Positions 27,132 to 34,583 of a DNA stretch of 64,000 nt are shown here, piece by piece. Numbering within the stretch: the first letter of the stretch is position 1; the number at the start of each line of letters is the position of its first letter. The position numbers were made by a program, and so were the translations under genes. The DNA is from Candidatus Nanosynbacter sp. HMT-352. GTDB lineage: Bacteria; Patescibacteriota; Saccharimonadia; Saccharimonadales; Saccharimonadaceae. The notes below the pieces were generated by a model. That model saw only the letters and a list, made by a program, of their open reading frames with translations, did not search any database and was not told the origin of the DNA. The stretch spans positions 1 to 64,000 of the forward strand of contig NZ_CP089289.1 in NCBI RefSeq assembly GCF_022819365.1, given 5' to 3'.

Positions 27132-29258
27132 ATGTATAAATCAATTAAAAAACGCGATGGTCGAACTGCTAAATTTGATCGAAAAAAAATTGAAAAGGCA
27201 ATTGAAAAGGCAGGGCTGGAAACTGGCGAATTTGACGCCGCTCAAGCAGTTGAATTAACCGATAAGGTTTTGGGCGTTTTGGAAACTCGTAACCAAAAGC
27301 GTTTACCAAGCGTTGAAGATATTCAGGATATTGTTGAGGATGCGTTGATTGACTCTAAGTTTAAGAAGACTGCAAAGGCGTACATTATTTACCGCGATCA
27401 GCATAAAAAATTGCGCGAAATTACCTCTAATGCACACGTTGATTTGATTGATAAATATCTGGAAAATTTGGACTGGAAAGTTAATGAAAACTCTAATATG
27501 GGCTACAGTCTTCAGGGTTTGAATAACTATGTTTCAGCGGAGATTACGAAGACTTACTGGCTGGATAAAATTTATACATCGAAGATTGGACAAGCTCACA
27601 AAGAAGGCGACTTGCACATTCACGACCTTAACTTGCTAAGTGTTTATTGTGTTGGTTGGGACTTGACTGACTTATTACAAGAAGGATTTACTGGCGTGGC
27701 TGGTAAGGTTGCCTCTAAGCCAGCTAAGCATTTCCGATCAGCACTTGGTCAAGTTGTAAACTTCTTTTATACGTTGCAGGGCGAAGCGGCTGGTGCGCAG
27801 GCTTTCTCTGATTTTGACACGCTATTAGCACCATTTATTCGTGCCGACAAATTGAGTTATAAAGAAGTAAAACAGGCTATTCAAGAATTCGTCTTTAATG
27901 TCAACGTGCCGACTCGTGTTGGCTTTCAGACGCCGTTTACCAACATTACACTTGACCTTGAATGTCCAAAACACATGGCAGATAATCCAGTGATTATTGG
28001 TGGCGAAATGCAGGACACGACTTATGGTGAATATCAAGAAGAAATGAATATGCTAAACAAGGCTCTGCTGGAGGTTCTTTCTGAGGGCGACGCTAACGGT
28101 CGAGTCTTTACGTTCCCAATTCCAACGGTTAATATTACCAAGGACTTCAATTGGGATAATCCGGTGATTGAAAGTTTGTGGGAAGCTAGCGCCAAATACG
28201 GCATTCCGTACTTCTCAAACTTCATTAATTCCGACATGGATCCAGAGGATGCTCGCTCGATGTGTTGTCGATTGCGTATTGATAATCGTCAATTGGAATA
28301 TCGTGGCGGTGGCTTGTTCGGCTCAAATCCAATGACCGGTTCGGTCGGTGTGGTAACGATAAACTTGCCACGACTGGCGCTAAAATCTAAGAATGAAAAA
28401 GAATTCTTTAAGGGGTTGGCTGAACTTATGGATATGGCAAAGGACAGTTTGGAAACCAAGCGTAAAGTTTTGGAGCGATTGACCGACGCCAATTTGTATC
28501 CGTACACCAAGTTTTATTTGCGAAACATTAAGCAACGCTTCAATCAATATTGGAAGAACCATTTTTCAACTATCGGTTTGATCGGCACGAACGAGGCGGC
28601 GCTTAATTTGTTGGGCGTTGATATTGGCACGGAAAAAGGTAAGGCTTTTGCTGAGAAGACGCTTGATTTTATGCGCGACCGTTTGGTGGAATATCAGAAG
28701 GAAACTGGCAATAATTACAATCTTGAGGCAACGCCAGCTGAAGGCACGACTTATCGATTGGCACAACTTGATAAAGCCAGTTTTCCAGATCGAGCGCATT
28801 TTGCTAATGGAATTGGCGCCGAAGTTAAATGTCCGTTCTATACCAACTCTAGCCACTTGCCGGTCAATTACACGGACGATTTGTTTGAATTGATGGATCT
28901 TCAGGACAATTTGCAAACCAAGTACACGGGCGGCACGGTGATTCACTTCTTCTTAGGTGAGCGTATGGACGATCCGCAAACTTTGAAAAAATTAGTGAAA
29001 ACGATTTGTGAAAATTACAAACTGCCATACTTCACGTTCAGTCCAAGCTTTTCAATTTGTAAGAATCACGGCTATATTGTCGGCGAACATTCAGATTGTC
29101 CAAATTGTGGTGAAGCAACTGAAGTTTACTCACGCGTGGTTGGTTTCTTGCGTCCAGTTTCTCAATGGAATAAGGGTAAGCAAGCGGAATTTGAAATGAG
29201 GGAGCATTATGACGATGCCGCCGAACACCAGCGACTTAGCGCCGTCGCGGCAGCTTAA
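27132..29258 (+). CDS. nrdD: Anaerobic ribonucleoside-triphosphate reductase
   Basis: Reduces NTPs to dNTPs by a glycyl radical under anoxia. 708 residues from ATG 27132, chosen because AAGGAGGGGG precedes it and the ATP-cone starts here (YKSIKKRDGRTAKFDRKKIEKA). The ATP-cone (about 1-95) gives allosteric control. The core has HIHDLNLL, SMCCRLRIDN and GSVGVVTINLPRL. The C-terminus has the zinc site (ICKNHGYI...CPNCG) and the glycyl-radical loop RVVGFLRPVSQWNKGK. Length is normal. It overlaps nrdG by 50 nt and is preceded by two NrdR boxes. It seems the only reductase here. Confidence 0.96.
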   Translation: MYKSIKKRDGRTAKFDRKKIEKAIEKAGLETGEFDAAQAVELTDKVLGVLETRNQKRLPSVEDIQDIVEDALIDSKFKKTAKAYIIYRDQHKKLREITSNAHVDLIDKYLENLDWKVNENSNMGYSLQGLNNYVSAEITKTYWLDKIYTSKIGQAHKEGDLHIHDLNLLSVYCVGWDLTDLLQEGFTGVAGKVASKPAKHFRSALGQVVNFFYTLQGEAAGAQAFSDFDTLLAPFIRADKLSYKEVKQAIQEFVFNVNVPTRVGFQTPFTNITLDLECPKHMADNPVIIGGEMQDTTYGEYQEEMNMLNKALLEVLSEGDANGRVFTFPIPTVNITKDFNWDNPVIESLWEASAKYGIPYFSNFINSDMDPEDARSMCCRLRIDNRQLEYRGGGLFGSNPMTGSVGVVTINLPRLALKSKNEKEFFKGLAELMDMAKDSLETKRKVLERLTDANLYPYTKFYLRNIKQRFNQYWKNHFSTIGLIGTNEAALNLLGVDIGTEKGKAFAEKTLDFMRDRLVEYQKETGNNYNLEATPAEGTTYRLAQLDKASFPDRAHFANGIGAEVKCPFYTNSSHLPVNYTDDLFELMDLQDNLQTKYTGGTVIHFFLGERMDDPQTLKKLVKTICENYKLPYFTFSPSFSICKNHGYIVGEHSDCPNCGEATEVYSRVVGFLRPVSQWNKGKQAEFEMREHYDDAAEHQRLSAVAAA

Positions 29259-29949
29259 GGTATCAATTGGTGGAATTCAGAAGCTGTCGCTCGTGGATTA
29301 TCCAGGGCACGTGGCGGCAGCTCTGTTTCTCTCTGGTTGTAATATGCGCTGCGGTTATTGCCATAATCCTGAATTGGTATTGCCTGAACGGTTAGCACCG
29401 AGCCTTCCAGTTGATGAAGTGATGATATTTCTAAAATCGCGAGTTGGTCGACTGGACGGCGTGGTGATTTCTGGTGGTGAGCCAACGGTAAATGAAGATT
29501 TGCCGGAGTTATGTCGGATGATTAAGAAACTTGGTTTTGATATTAAATTGGATACCAACGGCACGCATCCAGATGTGGTTCGCGAAATGGTTGAAGAAGG
29601 ACTGATTGACTTTATTGCGATGGATGTAAAAGGTCCGCTGGAAAAATATGTTGAAATTGCGGCGCGACCGATTGATTTGGAAGCGATTAAGGAGAATGTC
29701 CGGTTGATGATTGATTCGGGAATTGATCACGAATTCCGTACGACAATTGTCCGCGAGCAACTAGAAGTTAGCGATTTTGAGAAGATTGGCGAGCTAGTTA
29801 AGGGCGCGAAGAGATTTGCCTTGCAACATTTTCGCACTGGCACGACAATTAGTCCAAAGTTTGCGAATTACCACACTTTTACCGACGAAGAATTTAGAGA
29901 AGCTCAGAAAATAATGGAAAGGTACGTTGAAGAATGCGTGATTCATTAG
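29209..29949 (+). CDS. nrdG: Anaerobic ribonucleotide reductase activating protein
   Basis: Radical SAM activase that makes the glycyl radical on NrdD. 246 residues; CNMRCGYC holds the CxxxCxxC [4Fe-4S] site (after LVDYPGHVAAALFLSG), VVISGGEPT is the GGE SAM motif, and KLDTNGT follows. Longer than E. coli NrdG (about 154) and like the PflA-sized NrdG group. ATG 29209 or 29215, both inside nrdD, with AGGGAG upstream; the overlap implies translational coupling. The end overlaps the flavin reductase gene by 16 nt. Confidence 0.93.
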   Translation: MTMPPNTSDLAPSRQLKVSIGGIQKLSLVDYPGHVAAALFLSGCNMRCGYCHNPELVLPERLAPSLPVDEVMIFLKSRVGRLDGVVISGGEPTVNEDLPELCRMIKKLGFDIKLDTNGTHPDVVREMVEEGLIDFIAMDVKGPLEKYVEIAARPIDLEAIKENVRLMIDSGIDHEFRTTIVREQLEVSDFEKIGELVKGAKRFALQHFRTGTTISPKFANYHTFTDEEFREAQKIMERYVEECVIH

Positions 29950-30596
29950 AGGTTGAAATTGTGCGCGTCCGTCAGGAAAATCCTGAGGTGAAGACGTTAT
30001 ATTTTGCGCGACCGTTCGACTTTACCGCCGGACAATACATTACGGTTTTTATTGATGGCAGTAGCGTGCGTGAAGGGAAGGCTTATAGCATTTCTTCTAC
30101 TCCTGACGATGAGCTAATGTCGATTACCGTGAAGAATGTTGGTGGCGAATTTTCTAGCTATTTATGTTCACGGAATGTTGGCGATAAATTACAAATTAGC
30201 CACGCTTATGGCGATTTTAATCCGCAAACAGAAAGCCCTTTGGTCGGAATTGCTGCGGGTTGCGGACTTAGTCCAATTTGGAGCGTTATGGCAAGTTCTA
30301 GCCAGCCGACGTTTTTATATTTTAGCCAAAAATCGCCAGAATATATGGTTTTTGGAAATGAGCTAGCGGCGTCAAATATTAAAGTGAAGAAGTTTAGTAC
30401 TCGCCAGCAAGTTGAAGAAAAAGACGGTTGGTTTAACAGTCGATTTAATGTGGAAAAAATTGTTCATGAAACGCCAGAAGATGCGCATTTTTTGGTCTGT
30501 GGAAGTTTGCCGTTTGTTAAAGATGTTTGGCAAAAATTATCCGCCGCCGGCGTAAGTGAATTGAAAATTTCAACGGAGACGTTTTTCGAGCAATGA
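29934..30596 (+). CDS. Ferredoxin-NADP reductase-like flavoprotein
   Basis: 220 residues. FAD domain: DFTAGQYITVFI and KAYSISSTP (RxYS-type flavin motif with Lys for Arg). NAD(P) domain: GIAAGCGLSPIWSV, FLYFSQKSPEYM, FLVCGSLPFVKDV, and a C-terminal aromatic ETFF. No ferredoxin domain is fused. Tight overlap with nrdG (16 nt) and the next gene (4 nt) suggests it supplies electrons from NAD(P)H for the NrdG cluster, a job done elsewhere by flavodoxin/ferredoxin reductase. That partnership is inference from gene order. Confidence 0.82.
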   Translation: MRDSLEVEIVRVRQENPEVKTLYFARPFDFTAGQYITVFIDGSSVREGKAYSISSTPDDELMSITVKNVGGEFSSYLCSRNVGDKLQISHAYGDFNPQTESPLVGIAAGCGLSPIWSVMASSSQPTFLYFSQKSPEYMVFGNELAASNIKVKKFSTRQQVEEKDGWFNSRFNVEKIVHETPEDAHFLVCGSLPFVKDVWQKLSAAGVSELKISTETFFEQ

Positions 30597-32503
30597 ACGA
30601 AGGTTTGGCGGATGGAGCGGGCGATTTTAATGTTTTCTCGGCGTTGAATGGCGATGTTAATTTTCAGGATCTATCTTCGGAAATTGATGACAATGCGACT
30701 GAATTAAATTTGGTAGAAGCGGTTGCTAGCGGTGAAGCAGAGTTACCTTCTACCGAGAAAGTATCAGCGTCAATTGGTCAAACGGCATGTGCGACATGTG
30801 TTGGCTGCCCATTTCTTAGTCAGTGCGTAAAACCTCAGGCGTTAGTCATGAAACAGGAGTCGGAAAGACAGGAGAATGTATCTGATGATATGAATTCTGC
30901 GGATGAAGAGGCGATTCCTAATTTGTTGGAAATGACACCAAAACAAAGCTATTTGGATAGACTATTGGCTCCAGATGATTTCGATAGTCTGGATGAAAAT
31001 GGACGCGGAGAATTGGTGTTGGCGGGATATTCAGAGTCTACCGATTATCAAGAGCCTATTATTAAAAAAGCACCTGAGCCAGTGGTATCAGAGGCGAAGC
31101 CCATAGATTTGACAACTAAAACAAATAAGTCAACTGAGAAACTCATACCGCAGGAACAAGAAGATAAAACTTCGACTAACCAGGCGGTTGAAGTTTCGGG
31201 CGAGGATGTGGGCATTGAGAAGATAGGGGTGGTTAGCCCTTCGGTGGAGATGAAGCCGCACATTATTGATTCTATTTCTGACGCAGTGCATAATGACAGC
31301 AAGAAGCCGGCACCAGAGTCCTTAGATGCGCCGACAAAGACGGAAAATGCGCCGGTATCGGTAGTGATAGATAAGAACACCCAAACCGTTGATGATAATA
31401 GCAATTCGCTGGAACATGAAACTGTTTACCCTGCGGCTAGCGATAATAAGATTGCTGCTAAGGCTGTAGAGTCTGAGCCGAGCCGAGAAGCAGAAAATGA
31501 TGAAAGTGCTTTTACGTCAATTTCCGAGCAGCAGCACTTGGCAGCACAATTTGATGCAGTAGGGGCGGATAAATCTGCGATTACGGTACCAATTGACAAT
31601 TCTGGTACGAAAGCACCAGTATACATTCAATCTAACGAGATTAATATAGATGCGACGCCGGATTATAATAATTCTGTCGAATCGACTGACATTGTTGATA
31701 ATGAGCGGCTGGTTGATACCGCAATAGTTGATGAAGCTAAGGTTGATCCTCTAAACGAGGAGATTGACATATTGGCGGCGGATCAAATTTTCACTGATAC
31801 ACAAGACTCGTCAACTAAGCAACTTGACTATAGTGGTACGGCGATAGAGCGTAGTCATGGTAAGGATAATGATTTTTGGGCTGAAGAAGATGCGGTTTTC
31901 TTTATCGAACGGCAGGAGTCCCCAGCAGTAGAGTCGGAAGCGTCTTCTGCTGAAGCAGTGACGATTGCGCTGCCAGTAGAAACGATTACAGTGCGTGAAG
32001 AAACTGATGACTATGAGCCAGTGGAGCAAGTAATTATTTCCACCTCACCGATTATTGAGCCAACACTTGATGTTGAGTCGGACGAGGTGGCAACGAAAAT
32101 TCCAGAGGAATGTCTCGTGCTTCGTGAGGAGTTTGTGAAAATATCGGAAAAAAGCGATTTGCTGCGCAGTGATGATGAAATTGAAAGTGTAATTATGGAT
32201 GTTAGTGACATAAAATCAGGCATCAACTTGTCCGGAGAGCAAGCAGAACTTAACGATATTCTGGATGATTGTGTCTATAATGGCGAAGAAAGTGTCGCGA
32301 ATGGTGATGATTTGCTGATGAATACCCATCCATCATCTGGTTTATGGTCAGACGATAGTCCGCTAAATCCAGAAGAGGGGTTGGTGACAATGACTCAATC
32401 GGCTGCGGATGACTCATCATTGGTATCGCGGCTGGTTGGTGTGTTGGTGGTGGCGATGTGTGTGGCGCGCGGCCGACAAGCTAGAGCGATTCCGAATAGC
32501 TGA
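30593..32503 (+). CDS. Large acidic disordered protein with N-terminal Cys cluster
   Basis: 636 residues, no family recognised. Near the N-terminus C66, C69, C72 and C78 form C-x2-C-x2-C-x5-C (ACATCVGCPFLSQCVK), a pattern that could hold an Fe-S cluster or zinc. The following 500-plus residues are rich in Glu, Asp, Ser, Val and Thr with no hydrophobic core, so probably disordered. The end has a short hydrophobic stretch (LVGVLVVAMCVA) and a basic tail, a possible membrane anchor. It starts within the flavin reductase stop (ATGA). A Cys-cluster electron carrier on a long tether is one reading; an uncharacterised lineage-specific protein is the safe one. Confidence 0.7.
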   Translation: MNEGLADGAGDFNVFSALNGDVNFQDLSSEIDDNATELNLVEAVASGEAELPSTEKVSASIGQTACATCVGCPFLSQCVKPQALVMKQESERQENVSDDMNSADEEAIPNLLEMTPKQSYLDRLLAPDDFDSLDENGRGELVLAGYSESTDYQEPIIKKAPEPVVSEAKPIDLTTKTNKSTEKLIPQEQEDKTSTNQAVEVSGEDVGIEKIGVVSPSVEMKPHIIDSISDAVHNDSKKPAPESLDAPTKTENAPVSVVIDKNTQTVDDNSNSLEHETVYPAASDNKIAAKAVESEPSREAENDESAFTSISEQQHLAAQFDAVGADKSAITVPIDNSGTKAPVYIQSNEINIDATPDYNNSVESTDIVDNERLVDTAIVDEAKVDPLNEEIDILAADQIFTDTQDSSTKQLDYSGTAIERSHGKDNDFWAEEDAVFFIERQESPAVESEASSAEAVTIALPVETITVREETDDYEPVEQVIISTSPIIEPTLDVESDEVATKIPEECLVLREEFVKISEKSDLLRSDDEIESVIMDVSDIKSGINLSGEQAELNDILDDCVYNGEESVANGDDLLMNTHPSSGLWSDDSPLNPEEGLVTMTQSAADDSSLVSRLVGVLVVAMCVARGRQARAIPNS

Positions 32504-32588
32504 TGATCTTTGCGTGGTGTAAGCGATAAATAGGGCTGCGCGAAATGATAGCGCGAAGATTGGCAGCTGATGAATGGTTAAAGCCTGA

Positions 32589-32594
32589 TATAAT
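32589..32594 (+). promoter_or_regulatory. Leaderless -10 of radC
   Basis: TATAAT ends 6 nt before the radC ATG; no ribosome site is present. Confidence 0.6.
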
Positions 32595-32600
32595 GAAACT

Positions 32601-33245
32601 ATGAAAGTGCTCGACAAGCCGAAAATTGATCGTCCCCGCGAGAAGTTGGCACGTTACGGTACGGCGCGGCTGAGTGACTTGGAGCTGTTGATGGCGATTA
32701 TTGGCAGCGGTAATGCTCGGGCCGATGTCGGCAAGATTGCGCGCGAAGTGCTGAAAATTTTGCGTCAAAAGAGCGGTGATGTTTCGTATGATGATTTACG
32801 TAGCGTGGTTGGTTTGGGCGAAGCGAAAATCCCGGTGATTTTGGCGAGTTTGGAACTGGCACGGCGGTACTTGCTAGATAGCGACCAGCCAATTATCGAT
32901 AGCTCAGAAAAAGCCGTCGAACTGCTGTCTGACATTCGTGATAAAAAGCAGGAATATTTCGTCTGTCTGACGCTGGACGGTGTGAATCGTTTGATCGCCA
33001 AGCGGGTAGTGACCATCGGCACGCTGACCGCCAGCCTGGTACATCCGCGCGAGGTCTTTGCCGACGCCATCGCCGATCGTGCCGCCTCGATTATCGTGGC
33101 GCATAATCATCCGAGCGGGAGTTTGGAGGCGAGTCAAGCAGACCGGGAAGTAACGCACCGTTTACGCCAGGCGGGTGAACTGTTAGGAATTAGTTTGGTT
33201 GACCATATTATATTGACAAAACATTCGTACAAGTCAATTACATAA
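32601..33245 (+). CDS. radC: RadC family JAMM protein
   Basis: 214 residues: N-terminal helix-hairpin-helix-like half (YGTARLSDLELLMAIIGSGN, VGLGEAKIPVILASLELARR) and C-terminal JAB1/MPN half with the zinc motif IVAHNHPSGSLEASQAD. Normal RadC length. The cellular role is disputed: it was named for DNA repair but is a putative metalloprotease often seen beside mobile or defence genes. Here it lies immediately upstream of the restriction locus but has its own leaderless promoter. Confidence 0.92.
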   Translation: MKVLDKPKIDRPREKLARYGTARLSDLELLMAIIGSGNARADVGKIAREVLKILRQKSGDVSYDDLRSVVGLGEAKIPVILASLELARRYLLDSDQPIIDSSEKAVELLSDIRDKKQEYFVCLTLDGVNRLIAKRVVTIGTLTASLVHPREVFADAIADRAASIIVAHNHPSGSLEASQADREVTHRLRQAGELLGISLVDHIILTKHSYKSIT

Positions 33246-33260
33246 AATCACGTATATTTC

Positions 33261-33305
33261 CCCGTAGGATACATATTGACAAGAAATGTATCCTACGGGT
33301 ATACT
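33261..33305 (+). promoter_or_regulatory. Palindromic operator with promoter for the defence operon
   Basis: Perfect 14-bp inverted repeat CCCGTAGGATACAT (33261-33274) / ATGTATCCTACGGG (33286-33299) with an 11-nt centre. The -35 TTGACA (33276-33281) is in the centre, the right arm fills most of the 18-nt spacer, and the -10 TATACT (33300-33305) abuts it. A bound dimer would block polymerase. The repeat lies upstream of the start site, so it acts as DNA, not as an mRNA hairpin. It might also weakly stop radC transcripts, but has no T-tract. Confidence 0.75.
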
Positions 33306-33314
33306 GTTTATAGT

Positions 33315-34280
33315 ATGAGGGTATTTCTGTCGAATCAGGGGAACTTGCGCAATATACAAACCTTTTTGCGGTCTATTGATTGGTCTAAACCTAAAGAGCT
33401 GGAAATTGCGACGCACGATAAATGGATAACAGTTCACCCGGCTAACCTTGCCTTGGTGGCTGCTTTGGCCATGCAAGTTGGTAAGAATAAAACGAAAATT
33501 ATTGGTACAGTTCCAGCTACCGGTATCTATCTTGATAGAATGGGGCTTTACAACTTAGCAAGCACAGTATCGCCATTTACATATCAAGAAAAAGAAGCAG
33601 CTGGGCGATTTGTGCCGCTAACTGTCATAAAAACACCCGAAGACCAATCTTATTTTATCGCCGAAATGATACCATTGCTGCACCTGCCGGAAAAGGACGC
33701 GATGGTTATCAAATATATTATTGGCGAACTGGTGCGCAATGTTTTAGAGCATGCTAACGCGAAGTGCGGCGCTATCGTTGCCGCGCAATACTATAAAAAA
33801 ACGAATAAAGTCAGTATCGCCATCTGTGATACCGGTATAGGAATCTGGAAAAGCATGAACGAGACGTGGCATCCAAAAGATGATCTGGAAGCGGTACGGT
33901 ACAGTCTTACTCCGGGCATAACAGGAACAACTTCGCGAGAGGGTGGTACGAGTGAAAATGCTGGTGCCGGATTGTTTTTTATTAAATCAATTGCCAAGAT
34001 TACCCGCAGTTATTTTACGATATACAGCGGCAAGGCAGAATATACGCTGCTGAAAAATAGGACCGACCAAAAATCGATTACATTATACGCCGACCCGTTT
34101 CGCGACAATAGTAGGCGGACTAATGATTTGGGAGATTTTCACGGCACGCTAGTTGCTGTAGACATCGCGCTGGATAACACACCAGAGTTTAAAGCAATCA
34201 TGTCTCATATTGGCAGCGTATACGGCGAAGCGATTCGTGAACGAAAGAGAATAAAATACAGGAGGCCAAATTTTATATGA
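33315..34280 (+). CDS. GHKL (histidine-kinase-type) ATPase domain protein
   Basis: 321 residues from ATG 33315 (a TTG at 33276 lies in the promoter). The C-terminal two thirds is a HATPase_c fold: N-box ELVRNVLEHANAKCGAIV, G1 box ICDTGIGIW, and GGTSENAGAGLFFIKSI (ATP lid). There is no dimerisation-phosphotransfer helix, receiver or membrane segment. The N-terminal 110 residues have no recognised domain. It overlaps the STAS-like gene by 4 nt. The arrangement recalls anti-sigma kinase/STAS switch pairs, so it may regulate or trigger the restriction genes downstream. Confidence 0.82.
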   Translation: MRVFLSNQGNLRNIQTFLRSIDWSKPKELEIATHDKWITVHPANLALVAALAMQVGKNKTKIIGTVPATGIYLDRMGLYNLASTVSPFTYQEKEAAGRFVPLTVIKTPEDQSYFIAEMIPLLHLPEKDAMVIKYIIGELVRNVLEHANAKCGAIVAAQYYKKTNKVSIAICDTGIGIWKSMNETWHPKDDLEAVRYSLTPGITGTTSREGGTSENAGAGLFFIKSIAKITRSYFTIYSGKAEYTLLKNRTDQKSITLYADPFRDNSRRTNDLGDFHGTLVAVDIALDNTPEFKAIMSHIGSVYGEAIRERKRIKYRRPNFI

Positions 34281-34582
34281 TCATCCATTTGCAGCCAGTT
34301 GTCGGCTCGTTTGCTGAGAATAAAGAAAAGGCTAAGGAGCTGCGTGTAAACAAAATTATGCCAACCCTAGCTCAGCGAAAAAAAGTCACATTAGATTTCA
34401 AAGGCGTTGATGGTGCAACCCAGTCGTTTATTCACGCTCTCATCAGCGATCCAATCCGCAAGTATGGCGACGAAGCCTACGATAAGTTGTACTATAAAAA
34501 TATCAACGAAGATGTGAAAGAAATCGTATCTACGGTCTACCGATACATGCAAGAAAGCCTAGACGGTGGGAGTGGCGAATAA
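34277..34582 (+). CDS. STAS-like DUF4325 protein
   Basis: 101 residues, soluble. KKVTLDFKGVDGATQSFIHALISDPIRKYGDEAYD matches DUF4325 (PF14213), a STAS-like family that is often encoded beside GHKL ATPases. The GHKL gene overlaps it by 4 nt, which strengthens the call. STAS proteins of anti-anti-sigma type are phosphorylated on Ser/Thr by GHKL kinases; a T or S after the beta strand (GATQSF) is at the right place, but phosphorylation is inference. AGGAGG (34260-34265) precedes the ATG. Confidence 0.75.
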   Translation: MIIHLQPVVGSFAENKEKAKELRVNKIMPTLAQRKKVTLDFKGVDGATQSFIHALISDPIRKYGDEAYDKLYYKNINEDVKEIVSTVYRYMQESLDGGSGE

Positions 34583-34583
34583 A

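Noticed and set aside
31048..31404. 118-residue minus-strand Ser/Thr-rich frame
   Set aside because: Mirror of the Glu/Asp/Thr-rich codons of the acidic protein; no independent support.
33261..33299. radC terminator
   Set aside because: The stem is perfect but has no T-tract, and it is positioned exactly around a consensus -35/-10 promoter, so an operator is more likely.
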